From: Mesorhizobium sp. WSM3862
GTDB lineage: Bacteria > Pseudomonadota > Alphaproteobacteria > Rhizobiales > Rhizobiaceae
Direction: 5' to 3'
DNA: 64,000 nucleotides
Assembly (NCBI RefSeq): GCF_002294985.1
Contig: NZ_NSGE01000003.1
Location: 372,001 to 436,000 of the forward strand
Positions 27,401 through 36,881 of the stretch are shown here, piece by piece (position 1 is the stretch's first letter; every line of letters begins with the position of its first letter). Both the position numbers and the translations under genes were made by a program. The notes below the pieces were generated by a model. It was not told where the DNA came from. It saw only the letters and a program-made list of their open reading frames with translations, and did not search any database.

Positions 27401-27939
27401 GCCTCGTGCCGGCGCGTGTGCAAGCCGGAGATACCGGCGGCTTCTTCGAGCAGCGCCCGGCGCGCCTGGGGCTTGGCCTGGATCAGCTCGCCGATGCGGC
27501 CCTGGCCGACCATGGAGGGCGAGCGAGCGCCGGTCGACTGGTCGGCGAAGAGCAGCTGCACGTCCTTGGCGCGCGCTTCCTTGCCGTTGATGCGGTAGAG
27601 CGAGCCCGCCTCGCGCTCGATGCGACGCGACACCTGCAATTCATCGGCGTCGTTGAAGGCGGCGGGCGCCGTGCGGTCCGAATTGTCAAGGAAAAGCGTG
27701 ACTTCGGCGGTGTTGCGCGCCGGCCGCGCGCCGGAGCCGGAAAAGATCACGTCGTCCATGCCGGACGCGCGCATGTTCTTGTAGGAGCTTTCGCCCATCA
27801 CCCAGCGCAGCGCCTCGACAAGGTTGGACTTGCCGCAGCCGTTCGGCCCGACAATGCCGGTCAGCCCGCGTTCGATGACGAACTCGCCGGGCTCGACGAA
27901 GGACTTGAAACCGAGGAGGCGAAGGCGCGAAAACTTCAT
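24481..27939 (-). CDS. smc: Chromosome segregation protein SMC
   Basis: 1,152 residues, the full bacterial SMC length. The N-terminal head has Walker A VGPNGCGKSNLVEALRW (about residues 31-47). Two long coiled coils flank a hinge around residues 500-640 (DLFPSVLEQISVERGYETAL). The C-terminal head has signature LLSGGEQALTAMSLIFAVFL and Walker B PICVLDEVDAPLDDHN. It organises and helps segregate the chromosome with ScpA and ScpB, which are not in the window. It is the last gene of a leftward unit DUF721-dsbA-smc. The coiled-coil region is alanine/glutamate/arginine-rich, which is why its opposite strand shows long open frames. Confidence 0.98.
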   Translation of the reverse strand: MKFSRLRLLGFKSFVEPGEFVIERGLTGIVGPNGCGKSNLVEALRWVMGESSYKNMRASGMDDVIFSGSGARPARNTAEVTLFLDNSDRTAPAAFNDADELQVSRRIEREAGSLYRINGKEARAKDVQLLFADQSTGARSPSMVGQGRIGELIQAKPQARRALLEEAAGISGLHTRRHEAELRLKAAEQNLERLDDVVGELESQIDSLKRQARQASRFKNLSADIRKAEATLLHLRWTLAKTQEGEARSALAVATTLVGDRAAAQMAAAREQGIAAHRLPDLRDAEAAAAAAFQRLSIAKTQIEEEAGRIRSRQAELERRLQQLDADIAREERMVRDNADILERLRAEEAELNSDNAGAAEREATTRAAFEQAGATLSQSEARLAALTAERAEAAASRHQIERTLRETAERRDRFARQLAEVDRELSDIVSRIAGLPDPAEKRLLVEDALARLEESELGAIAAEQAVAEARAAESAARPPLQDAKAELQRIETEARTLAKILNAASGDLFPSVLEQISVERGYETALGAALGEDLDVPLDRTAPVHWGESAVQPGDAALPEGVRSLASVVRAPAQLARRLAQIGIVDAADGRRLQAQLAPGQRLVSRDGALWRWDGLTASADAPTAAAQRLAQKNRLAELDAEAVQATRVVREAEEALTRAEQAMRQASEAERHARQAGRDAQHALDAARNALAEAEKAGGELASRRAALDDARARIVDSHEETQAAFLEAEEMLRDAPDLGDLQLQLEQASASVARDRATLADTRAVHDGLRREAEARMRRLDAIGTERKNWLERAENASTQIAALGERKAEAEAERERLADAPDEIDAKRRALLSQLSEAEALRQAAGDRLQEAETKQAELDKAATAAIQSLAEARETRVRAEERLTAADERRAEVEARIQEALNTPPHLVIKHTGLETDDPMPDMAEVERQLDRLKIERERLGAVNLRAEEEQRELSDRLEIIVSEREDIIEAIRKLRQAIQSLNREGRERLLSAFEVVNGHFQRLFAHLFGGGTAELQLIESEDPLEAGLEILARPPGKKPQTMTLLSGGEQALTAMSLIFAVFLTNPAPICVLDEVDAPLDDHNVERFCNLMDEMSKTTETRFVIITHNPITMARMDRLFGVTMAEQGVSQLVSVDLQAAEALREAS

Positions 27940-27999
27940 TCGCGCCGCTCCGCAAAGACCAATATGCCGAAGTCAAGCAGCTTCGGCGCGGCCTGGACG

Positions 28000-28728
28000 T
28001 CAGAGCAGAGGGTCGATGATGGCCGACATTTCCTCAATCGACATCGCCCCTTTGTAGGTCTTTCCGTTGATGAAGAAGGTCGGCGTCGAGTCGACCTTGA
28101 ACTCGTCCGCTCCGCGTTTCTGGACTGCTCTCACATCGTCCAGAAGCTTCTGGTCCGTCAAGCAGGCCTCAAATGACTCCTGTGTAAAACCGGCGAGCTT
28201 GGAAATCTGCAGCAGCGCTTCCTTGGTGTTGCTGACGCCGACCCAGCTCGGCTGCTGCTTGAACAACACGTCCACCATGGCGAAATAGTTGTCCTTGGCG
28301 CAGCGTGCCAGCATGAAGCCGGCCTCGGCGCTCGGGTCGAAGGGGAATTCGCGCAGGATGTAGCGCACCTTGCCGGTGTCGATGTATTTCGACTTCAGCT
28401 CAGGGAAGGTTGTGTCGTTGAAATGCGCGCAATGCGGGCAGGTCATCGAGGCATATTCGACGATGGTGACCTTGGCGTCGTCCTTGCCGAGCTGCTTGTC
28501 GGGCAAAGCGCCGGGCTTGAGCAGTTCCGCCATGTCGACGGTGCCCTGCGCTTCCGGCACCTGAGCGGCCGCGGGCGTGGCAGGCTTGGCTGGCGTCGAC
28601 GGATTGGCGGGCTTCACATCGGCCGCCTTTGCCTCTTCACCCGAGTCGCTGCACGCGGCAAGCAGCGCCACTGCCGGAACGGCGGCCAGCGTGGTCAGAA
28701 GGTTTCTGCGAGACAAAGAGCGGTTCAT
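28000..28728 (-). CDS. DsbA-family thiol oxidoreductase with twin-arginine-type lipoprotein leader
   Basis: 242 residues. The leader contains SRRNLLTTLAAVPAVALLAAC: a twin-arginine pair plus a lipobox with the acylated cysteine at residue 26. A proline/alanine linker (residues 35-60) leads to a thioredoxin-fold domain with active site CPHC (97-100) in TIVEYASMTCPHCAHFND and the cis-proline loop STPTFFINGKTYKGA. It probably acts as an envelope disulfide oxidase of the BdbD/DsbA-like kind. ATG 28728 is chosen for its spacing from AGG. It lies between DUF721 and smc on the same strand. Confidence 0.92.
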   Translation of the reverse strand: MNRSLSRRNLLTTLAAVPAVALLAACSDSGEEAKAADVKPANPSTPAKPATPAAAQVPEAQGTVDMAELLKPGALPDKQLGKDDAKVTIVEYASMTCPHCAHFNDTTFPELKSKYIDTGKVRYILREFPFDPSAEAGFMLARCAKDNYFAMVDVLFKQQPSWVGVSNTKEALLQISKLAGFTQESFEACLTDQKLLDDVRAVQKRGADEFKVDSTPTFFINGKTYKGAMSIEEMSAIIDPLL

Positions 28729-28892
28729 GCGAATCACCTGATATCGGTTGGATTTTGCAATGCAAGGGCTAGAAAAGGCGAGAGTTGGCGCGAATTAAGG
28801 CATCGGCATCCCCAATCCAATCGCCAAATTTTTCGGGCGCGATCACGAATATGCGATACTGACGACAATTTTGCAGCGCGCTCCACGACTTT

Positions 28893-28918
28893 TCCCGAAA
28901 CCGCCGGAACTTTCGGGA
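28893..28918. terminator. Hairpin between DUF721 gene and dsbA
   Basis: TCCCGAAA and TTTCGGGA form a perfect 8-bp stem with a ten-base loop just after the DUF721 stop codon. No T-run follows in the leftward direction, so it may modulate rather than end the transcript. Confidence 0.4.
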
Positions 28919-28925
28919 GACATGC

Positions 28926-29426
28926 TCAGGGCTTTTTTTGTCCGAGGATGGTCGCGCCGAGCCGCTCGAGCGAAGCGCGCAAGCCATCATCCTCGATCTT
29001 GCCGACCGTTCGCGCCAGCTTCGATTTCTCGGCCTCGCTGAGAGGCCGCGGTTGCGGTTTCGGCCGCGCTTTCGCCGAAAGGACCGGCTTCTGCAGGATC
29101 TTGATGCGGCCTATGGCGTTGAAACCCAGGAAGGCGTTGACGCGGTTGATGACCTCGCCCGCCTCATGCTGAAGATGCAGCGCCGCCATGCCTTCGCAGG
29201 CAATGATCAGCACCGCCGGCTCGAACGGATCGTCCTCATGCAGGCGGCGCGGCCACTGGATCTTTTCCGGGCGCGAGTGGCTGGCCAGGCGCGGCCCGGC
29301 GATCTCTTCCCAGGACTGCACCAGTCCGATCGAGATGCCGGCGCGCTTCTTCAGGACAGGATCGAGGATCTCGGTAGCGAGATCGCTCACCGGAACGGGA
29401 TTGCCGAAGGGCCTTTTCCCTGCCAT
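28926..29426 (-). CDS. DUF721 (DciA-like) family protein
   Basis: 166 residues. The domain at about residues 10-110 shows the family pattern: a conserved central tryptophan in VQSWEEIAGPRLASHSRPEKI, then AVLIIACEGMAALHLQHEAGEVINRVNAFLG in two blocks, with a basic C-terminal tail. DUF721/DciA proteins are linked to loading or function of the replicative helicase in bacteria that lack DnaC. It diverges from mutY with only 31 bases between the start codons, so promoters for the two genes must overlap or lie within coding sequence. Confidence 0.88.
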   Translation of the reverse strand: MAGKRPFGNPVPVSDLATEILDPVLKKRAGISIGLVQSWEEIAGPRLASHSRPEKIQWPRRLHEDDPFEPAVLIIACEGMAALHLQHEAGEVINRVNAFLGFNAIGRIKILQKPVLSAKARPKPQPRPLSEAEKSKLARTVGKIEDDGLRASLERLGATILGQKKP

Positions 29427-29457
29427 GTGCGTTCTCCGATCCTAACTCACCCGATCA

Positions 29458-30591
29458 ATGGCACCGCAAGACCAGACCCGCAAGGCCGCAGCCGAGAAGT
29501 GCGTATCCGGAGATAGCAGCATCGCCGTCCGCCTGCTTGCCTGGTACGACGCGCATCACCGCGACCTGCCCTGGCGCGTGACGCCGAGTGCGTTCTCGCG
29601 TGGGACAAAACCCGACCCTTATCGCGTCTGGCTCTCCGAGGTCATGCTGCAGCAGACCACGGTCGAGGCGGTGAAAGCCTATTTCCGGACGTTTGTCGAG
29701 AAATGGCCGACCGTCGAGGCGCTGGCGGCAGAGCCGGCCGAGGACGTCATGAAGGCCTGGGCCGGGCTCGGCTATTACTCGAGGGCACGCAATCTCAAAG
29801 CCTGCGCCGATCTCGTGGCGCAGCGGGGGGGCCGCTTTCCCGACACCGAGGCCGGATTGAAGGAATTGCCGGGCATCGGCGCCTACACGGCGGCCGCCAT
29901 CGCGGCGATCGCCTTCGACCGGCCTGCCGCAGTCGTCGACGGCAATGTCGAGCGTGTCATCTCGCGGCTCTATTCGGTGGAGACGCCGCTCAGCGAGGCC
30001 AAGCCGGAAATCCGAGCGCTGGTCGAGAAGCTCGTGCCACGGGCGAGGCCCGGCGATTTCGCCCAGGCGATGATGGATCTCGGCGCCACGATCTGCACGC
30101 CGCGGCGGCCGCGCTGCATGCTGTGCCCGCTGCGCGAGGATTGCAGCGCGATCCTGTCAGGCGATCCGGAGCGTTTTCCAGTCCGCCTGCCCAAGGGCGA
30201 CAAGCCGCTCAGGCGCGGTGCTGCCTTTGTCGCTCAACGCGATGACGGCGCCATCCTGCTGCGCAAACGGCCCGACAAGGGGCTGCTCGGCGGCATGACC
30301 GAGGTGCCGACCACGGCGTGGACGGCGCGGGCCGACGGCGCTACGACGGCGGACGCAGCGCCCATTTCGGCCGACTGGCGGCGCGCCGGGCGGATCGGCC
30401 ATGTCTTCACCCATTTCGCGCTCGAACTCGACGTCTTCCATGCCCACATCAGGGGTGATGCGCCCAACGGGCATTTCTGGTCGCTAGCCCACGAAATTCC
30501 CGGGGAAGCGCTGCCCACCGTCATGAAAAAGGTAATCGAGGCAGCGATACCGGGCGCAACCAAAAAGCAAGCCCCGCTGCGCCCGCGTTGA
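29458..30591 (+). CDS. mutY: A/G-specific adenine glycosylase
   Basis: 377 residues. The helix-hairpin-helix glycosylase domain shows SEVMLQQTTVEAV with the catalytic glutamate region, LPGIGAYTAAAIAAIAF and the catalytic aspartate in AAVVDGNVERVISR. The 4Fe-4S loop CTPRRPRCMLCPLREDC has spacing 6-2-5. The C-terminal NUDIX-like domain (from about residue 240) recognises 8-oxo-G. It removes adenine mispaired with 8-oxo-G. It has a small overlap-free spacing of ten bases to the HAD gene downstream, so they probably form one transcript. Confidence 0.97.
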   Translation: MAPQDQTRKAAAEKCVSGDSSIAVRLLAWYDAHHRDLPWRVTPSAFSRGTKPDPYRVWLSEVMLQQTTVEAVKAYFRTFVEKWPTVEALAAEPAEDVMKAWAGLGYYSRARNLKACADLVAQRGGRFPDTEAGLKELPGIGAYTAAAIAAIAFDRPAAVVDGNVERVISRLYSVETPLSEAKPEIRALVEKLVPRARPGDFAQAMMDLGATICTPRRPRCMLCPLREDCSAILSGDPERFPVRLPKGDKPLRRGAAFVAQRDDGAILLRKRPDKGLLGGMTEVPTTAWTARADGATTADAAPISADWRRAGRIGHVFTHFALELDVFHAHIRGDAPNGHFWSLAHEIPGEALPTVMKKVIEAAIPGATKKQAPLRPR

Positions 30592-30601
30592 AAGGACCGC
30601 A

Positions 30602-31213
30602 ATGACTGACATCCGCCACATCGTGTTCGATATCGGCAAGGTGCTGATCCACTACGATCCGGACCTTCCGTTCAGCCGGCTGATCCCGGATGCCGAGGAG
30701 CGGAAATGGTTCTTCGACAATGTCTGCACCAGCGCCTGGAACATCGAGCAGGATCGGGGCCGCACCTGGCAAGACGCCGAGGCGCTTCTGATCGCCGAAC
30801 ACCCCGATCACGCCGAGAACATCCGCAACTTCCGCCGCTGCTGGCACGAGATGGTGCCGCATGCCTATGACGACAGCGTCGCCATCATGGTCGGCCTGAT
30901 CGACAGGGGCCGCGATGTGACCATGCTGACCAATTTCGCCGCCGACACGTTCGCCGAAGCCCGCCGGCGCTTCGACTTTCTCAATCGGCCGCGCGGCGTC
31001 ACCGTCTCGGGCGAGATCGGCCTGATCAAGCCGGATCAGGCCATCTACGACCGTCACGTCGCATCCTTCGACCTGGAGCCGGCCGCCACACTCTTCATCG
31101 ACGACAGCCAGAAGAATGTCGACGGCGCCAAGACCGCCGGCTGGCAGGCGGTGCTGTTCACCGAGGCCAAGGCGCTTCAAGCGGATCTTGAACGGCTCGG
31201 GATTGCGGCCTGA
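30602..31213 (+). CDS. HAD-IA family hydrolase (YihX-like)
   Basis: 203 residues. The nucleophile motif is VFDIGKVLIHYD (residues 8-19), in the form used by YihX-type sugar-1-phosphatases, with a helical cap, a threonine motif in MLTNFAADTF, the lysine in GEIGLIKPDQAIYD and the final acidic motif in TLFIDDSQKNVDGA. All four catalytic blocks are intact. It follows mutY by ten bases and converges on ccrM. The natural substrate is not predictable; alpha-D-glucose-1-phosphate or a related sugar phosphate is the family precedent. Confidence 0.9.
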   Translation: MTDIRHIVFDIGKVLIHYDPDLPFSRLIPDAEERKWFFDNVCTSAWNIEQDRGRTWQDAEALLIAEHPDHAENIRNFRRCWHEMVPHAYDDSVAIMVGLIDRGRDVTMLTNFAADTFAEARRRFDFLNRPRGVTVSGEIGLIKPDQAIYDRHVASFDLEPAATLFIDDSQKNVDGAKTAGWQAVLFTEAKALQADLERLGIAA

Positions 31214-31258
31214 ACTGAATCACTTGCAGCAATCGGTTGAGCTTTCGATTCAAGCGGA

Positions 31259-32419
<1,161 letters not shown>

Positions 32420-32568
32420 TTACTGGCCGTCATGGTTACCGATCAGCGTAAACATTCGGTGAAGGTCGAGCGAGAGCCTGCGCCACCGATTTGCGAACAC
32501 CGGCCCATTGGTGTATGCCGCGCCGCTTGGGCCAGTCAGGCCATTTTCCTCCCGTTTTCGGATTGCCA

Positions 32569-33258
32569 ATGCCCCAGCCAGACCTTGTCATTTTCGATTG
32601 CGACGGCGTGCTCGTCGATTCCGAGATCATCGCCGCGCGCGTGGAGGCCGAGCTTCTGACATCGGCCGGATACGAGATTTCGCCGGAGGAGCTTGCCGAG
32701 ACCTATGCCGGGCTGACCTTCAAGGACATCCTGATGCGGGTCGAGGAAAAATCTCACCTTCCCTTCCAGGCCTCGCTGATCGACCGCGCCGAGGAACTCG
32801 TCGATCGCAAGCTGCGCAGCGACGTGCGCATCATCGACGGCGCACGCGAGGCGGTGGCGGCGGTGACCACGCCGCGCGCCGTCTGCTCCAATTCGCGCAC
32901 CGAGCGGATCGAGTTCATGCTTGAAAAGGTGCGCCTGCTGCCCTTCTTCGCCGGCCGCATCTTTTCGGGGCTCGACATCCCCAGCAAGAAGACCAAGCCG
33001 GCACCGGACGTGTTCCTCTATGCCGCCGAACAGCTCGGCGCCAACCCGAAGAACACTTTCGTCATCGAGGATTCGGTGCACGGCGTCACCGGCGCCAGGA
33101 CGGCGGGCATGCGCGTCATCGGCTTCACCGGCGCGGGGCACAGCTATCCCGGCCATGCCGACTCGCTGACCGAAGCGGGCGCCGAAACCGTCATCCGCCG
33201 TTTGGCGGAACTCGGCAGCACAATTGCGGCATTGTCGGAGTGGTCGGAGGACGCTTAA
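32569..33258 (+). CDS. HAD-IA family phosphatase (beta-phosphoglucomutase-like)
   Basis: 229 residues. The nucleophile motif is VIFDCDGVLVDSEIIAA (residues 7-23), followed by a helical cap, a threonine/serine motif in RAVCSNSRTERIEF, the lysine region IPSKKTKPAPDVFLYA and the acidic motif in TFVIEDSVHGVTGA. This pattern is typical of beta-phosphoglucomutase-like and YieH/GS1-like phosphatases. The ATG at 32569 matches the usual family start (MPQPDLVIFDCDG), though no strong ribosome site is visible. It diverges from ccrM, and the 176 bases between them hold both promoters. Confidence 0.92.
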   Translation: MPQPDLVIFDCDGVLVDSEIIAARVEAELLTSAGYEISPEELAETYAGLTFKDILMRVEEKSHLPFQASLIDRAEELVDRKLRSDVRIIDGAREAVAAVTTPRAVCSNSRTERIEFMLEKVRLLPFFAGRIFSGLDIPSKKTKPAPDVFLYAAEQLGANPKNTFVIEDSVHGVTGARTAGMRVIGFTGAGHSYPGHADSLTEAGAETVIRRLAELGSTIAALSEWSEDA

Positions 33259-33288
33259 CCGCGGAAGCGCGATTGGCGGCGAACAAGA

Positions 33289-34032
33289 TCAGTTTGTCGC
33301 CGCCGCGGCGACGCGCTTCTTCCTCTTGGCTTTGGACTTGTCCGTCGCTGCCGGCGCGTTCTCGTCATAGCCGGCATAGGCTTGGTAGTCGCGGGCGGTC
33401 GGCTCCGGCACTACGACGTTGGTGTCGGTGAAGACGAATTGCGTCGCGGCAGACGGATCGGTGACCTGCACCTGATACTGATGAAGCTGCGAATAGAGCA
33501 CGTCAGGCCCATGTTGGACCGCGATGCGGATCGGCATCGTCACGGTACCGGGCGTGAACAGCGGTCCCGGCACGACCTTGCCGGCCACCGCGATCTTCAT
33601 CGTCAGCTGGCCGTTTTCGTGAGTGCAGTCGCGCGTCACGTCGGTGATCGAGGCCTGGTAAATGATCTTGGCGGGATCGCGATTGGGGTCGACGGATTGA
33701 CCGTTCGGTCCGGTCTGTGCGGCTGCGGCTGCCTGGGCTTCAGCGTCCGCCCCAGCATCGACTTTCTTTTTCTTCGTCTTGGCGGCGGCGCCCTTGGCAT
33801 AGGTATTGAAGAAGGCGGTGCCGTCGCGCAGCGTCACTTTCGGGCAGTAGGCGCGCAACTGGCTGGCAAGCACCTTGGGGTCCTGCGGCGGTGGCGGCGC
33901 GGTCGGGTCCTTCTTGCTGAAGCCGAAGTTCAAAATGCCATTGTCGCTCGATTGGCAGCCTGCGGCGGCAAGCATAAAGCCGGTGAGCGCCAGACCCGCG
34001 ACAACACGGCGGTTGACCGAATAAAACCTCAT
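33289..34032 (-). CDS. Putative lipoprotein of unknown function
   Basis: 247 residues. The leader ends in ALTGFMLAAAGCQSS, giving a lipobox cysteine at about residue 25. The mature part starts with a proline-rich run (DPTAPPPPQDP), continues with a conserved-looking QLRAYCPKVTLRDGTAFFNT block, a lysine/alanine-rich low-complexity stretch (KTKKKKVDAGADAEAQAAAA) and a beta-rich C-terminal domain ending in a basic tail. No enzyme motif was recognised. Such envelope lipoproteins are common in rhizobia. It is divergent from thrC across 128 bases. Confidence 0.8.
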   Translation of the reverse strand: MRFYSVNRRVVAGLALTGFMLAAAGCQSSDNGILNFGFSKKDPTAPPPPQDPKVLASQLRAYCPKVTLRDGTAFFNTYAKGAAAKTKKKKVDAGADAEAQAAAAAQTGPNGQSVDPNRDPAKIIYQASITDVTRDCTHENGQLTMKIAVAGKVVPGPLFTPGTVTMPIRIAVQHGPDVLYSQLHQYQVQVTDPSAATQFVFTDTNVVVPEPTARDYQAYAGYDENAPAATDKSKAKRKKRVAAAATN

Positions 34033-34160
34033 GAACTGCACTTCCCTCTCACAAAGCCGGTGACGTATATCAACGCCGCGGCGAAAATGCGACTGAGCCG
34101 GCTCGGAAAATTAACCAATTTGCCGTGGATGACGCGGCCGGCAGCAATGGGTTCTTGACG

Positions 34161-35558
34161 ATGCAATATGTGAGTACCCGCGGGGATGCGCCCGTGCTTG
34201 GATTTTCGGACGCGGTGCTGGCCGGACTGGCGCGCGACGGCGGGCTTTACCTGCCGCGCGAATGGCCGCAGTTCTCGTCCGCCGATATTCGCGCGATGCG
34301 CGGCCTCGCCTATCCCGACCTTGCCATCCGCGTCTTGACACCCTTCCTCGGCGGCGAGATCGCCGCACCCGTCTTCGAACGGCTGGTGCGTGAAGCCTAC
34401 GCGACTTTCCGGCACGATGCGGTCTGCCCGCTGGTGCAGACGGGCAAAAACACCTTCATCCTCGAGCTCTTCCACGGCCCGACGCTGGCTTTCAAGGACG
34501 TGGCGATGCAGCTGCTCGCGCGGCTGATGGACCATGTGCTGGTCGAACGGGGCAACCGCGCGACCATCGTCGGCGCCACCTCCGGCGACACCGGGGGCGC
34601 GGCAATAGACGCCTTTGCCGGCCGCGACCGCACCGATATCTTCATCCTTTTCCCCAACGGCAAGGTCTCGCCGGTGCAGCAGCGGCAGATGACGACGTCG
34701 AGCGCGGCGAACGTCCATGCGCTGTCGATCGAAGGCAATTTCGACGATTGCCAGGGCCTGGTGAAGGATATGTTCAACGACCACGCCTTCCGCGACAGGG
34801 TGTCGCTGTCGGGCGTCAATTCGATCAACTGGGCCCGCATCATGGCCCAGATCGTCTATTACTTCTCCTCGGCGCTGTCGCTGGGCGCGCCCGACCGGCC
34901 GGTGTCATTCACCGTGCCGACCGGCAATTTCGGCGATATTTTCGCCGGTTATGCCGCCAAGAGAATGGGGCTGCCGGTCGAGCGGCTGATTATCGCCACC
35001 AACGACAACGACATATTGGCGCGCACGCTTGCAAGCGGCGAATACCGCACCAAGGGCGTGTTCGCCACCACCTCGCCGTCGATGGACATCCAGGTGTCCT
35101 CGAACTTCGAGCGCCTGCTGTTCGAGGCGGCGAGCCGGGATGCGGCGACGGTCAGGCGCTACATGAACGGGCTGAAGCAGTCCGGCGCCTTTACCGTCGA
35201 AGCGGGCGAAATGGCGAAAATCCGTGCGGAGTTCGACGCCGGCCGCGCCAGCGTCGACGAGGTCGCGGCAACCATTCGCCAGACGCTTGAAGCGAGCAGC
35301 TATCTGCTCGATCCGCACACGGCCGCCGCTATGCACGTAGCGGCCGGCCATATGTCGGGCGCCGTGCCCATGGTGGTTCTCGGCACCGCGCATCCGGCCA
35401 AATTCCCGGCGGCGGTCAAGGCCGCCAGCGGCGTTACGCCAGCGCTGCCCGCTTGGCTCGCCGGCTTGATGACAGCCGACGAAAAGTACACCATACTTCC
35501 ATCCGAGCTGAAAATGGTGGAAGAATACGTGAGCCGCCACACGCGGGCGGCCCGTTAG
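34161..35558 (+). CDS. thrC: Threonine synthase
   Basis: 465 residues, the long-form (fungal/proteobacterial-type) threonine synthase. It starts MQYVSTRGDAP, typical of the family. The PLP lysine lies in GPTLAFKDVAMQLL, and the phosphate-binding glycine loop is ATSGDTGGAAIDAF. It converts O-phosphohomoserine to threonine. The first step of that branch, homoserine kinase, is encoded by thrB at 43.7 kb in the same window. It is followed by an M16 peptidase 14 bases downstream on the same strand. Confidence 0.97.
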   Translation: MQYVSTRGDAPVLGFSDAVLAGLARDGGLYLPREWPQFSSADIRAMRGLAYPDLAIRVLTPFLGGEIAAPVFERLVREAYATFRHDAVCPLVQTGKNTFILELFHGPTLAFKDVAMQLLARLMDHVLVERGNRATIVGATSGDTGGAAIDAFAGRDRTDIFILFPNGKVSPVQQRQMTTSSAANVHALSIEGNFDDCQGLVKDMFNDHAFRDRVSLSGVNSINWARIMAQIVYYFSSALSLGAPDRPVSFTVPTGNFGDIFAGYAAKRMGLPVERLIIATNDNDILARTLASGEYRTKGVFATTSPSMDIQVSSNFERLLFEAASRDAATVRRYMNGLKQSGAFTVEAGEMAKIRAEFDAGRASVDEVAATIRQTLEASSYLLDPHTAAAMHVAAGHMSGAVPMVVLGTAHPAKFPAAVKAASGVTPALPAWLAGLMTADEKYTILPSELKMVEEYVSRHTRAAR

Positions 35559-35572
35559 GGAGTAGTTGCCAT

Positions 35573-36865
35573 ATGGGTGTTGAGGTAAGCCGTCTGTCGA
35601 ACGGCCTGACGGTCGCCACCGAAACCCTTCCAAGCCTCGAATCCGTTGCCCTTGGCGCCTGGGTCAAGTCGGGCGCACGCAATGAACGCGACGAAGAGCA
35701 CGGCATGGCCCATCTGCTCGAGCACATGGCTTTCAAGGGAACGAAACGGCGCAGCGCCTTCGAGATCGCCTCGGAAATCGAGAATGTCGGCGGCGAGATC
35801 AACGCCGCCACCAGCGTCGAGACGACCTCCTACTACGCCAGGGTGCTTTCCGCCGACGTGCCGCTCGCGGTCGACATCCTGGCCGACATCCTGCAGGAAT
35901 CGGAGTTCGATCCGGAGGAACTGGAGCGCGAGCAGCATGTGATCCTGCAGGAGATCGGCGCCGCGCACGACACGCCGGACGACATCGTCTTCGACCGTTT
36001 CACCGAAACCGCCTTCCGCCACCAGACCATCGGCCGCTCGATCCTCGGCACGCCGGAGACGGTCAAATCCTTCACCTCCAGGCAGTTGCACGATTTTATC
36101 GAACGGCAATATGGCGCCGAGCGCATGGTGATCGTGGCCGCCGGCGACATCAAGCACGACAATTTCGTGCGTGAGGTGGAAAAGCAGCTTGGTGGCTTCC
36201 GCGCCAAGGCCACCAGCAACATCCCGCAATATGCGCAATATGTCGGCGGCGACTTCCGCGAGGACCGCGACCTGATGGATGCGCAGATCGTGCTCGGCTT
36301 CGAGGGCCGCGCCTACCATGTGCGCGACTTCTACGCCTCGCAGGTGCTGTCGATGATCCTCGGCGGCGGCATGTCGTCGAGGCTGTTCCAGGAAGTGCGC
36401 GAGAAGCGCGGCCTGTGCTATTCGGTCTATGCCTTCCACTGGGGCTTTTCCGACACCGGCATTTTCGGTGTGCATGCGGCGACCGGACAGAGTGATATCG
36501 CCAAGCTGGTGCCGGTCATCATCGACGAATTGCAGAAGGCCGGGGAAAGCATCCAGCAGGATGAGCTCGACCGTGCACGCGCGCAATATCGGGCCGGCCT
36601 CATCATGTCGGCCGAAAGCCCGGCAAGCCGCGCCTCGCAGATCGCCAGGCAGTTGCTGCTGTTCGGGCGGCCGATCGCCAAGGAGGAGTTGATGGAGCGG
36701 CTGGCGGCGCTGACGGTCGAGCGGCTGACCGATCTCTCCTCGCGGCTGTTCTCGACCAAGCCGACGCTGACGGCGGTCGGCCCCGTGGGCACGCTGGCGC
36801 CCTACGAGGCGATCCTCGAATCGCTTGCGGGCCCGCAGACGACGGCTCGCAGGCTCGCCGTCTAA
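35573..36865 (+). CDS. M16-family zinc peptidase (mitochondrial processing peptidase-like)
   Basis: 430 residues. The inverted zinc motif HLLEHMAFKGT (HxxEH) is present, together with the downstream glutamate in EREQHVILQEIG and the C-terminal half-domain with GGGMSSRLFQEVREKRGLCY. The ATG at 35573 follows GGGAG. The family cleaves small peptides or signal fragments in the envelope or cytosol. The thrC-M16 peptidase pair is recurrent in alphaproteobacteria. It is followed 16 bases later by an acetyltransferase gene and then the EAL gene, all in the same orientation. Confidence 0.95.
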   Translation: MGVEVSRLSNGLTVATETLPSLESVALGAWVKSGARNERDEEHGMAHLLEHMAFKGTKRRSAFEIASEIENVGGEINAATSVETTSYYARVLSADVPLAVDILADILQESEFDPEELEREQHVILQEIGAAHDTPDDIVFDRFTETAFRHQTIGRSILGTPETVKSFTSRQLHDFIERQYGAERMVIVAAGDIKHDNFVREVEKQLGGFRAKATSNIPQYAQYVGGDFREDRDLMDAQIVLGFEGRAYHVRDFYASQVLSMILGGGMSSRLFQEVREKRGLCYSVYAFHWGFSDTGIFGVHAATGQSDIAKLVPVIIDELQKAGESIQQDELDRARAQYRAGLIMSAESPASRASQIARQLLLFGRPIAKEELMERLAALTVERLTDLSSRLFSTKPTLTAVGPVGTLAPYEAILESLAGPQTTARRLAV

Positions 36866-36881
36866 CCTTCGTTCCAAAGTC

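Noticed and set aside
26743..28176. 477-codon plus-strand open frame
   Set aside because: Antisense to the smc coiled-coil and head region; low-complexity composition and no motif.
32432..32439. Possible CtrA half-site upstream of ccrM
   Set aside because: One base away from the half-site and no second half at the right spacing; too weak to list as a feature.
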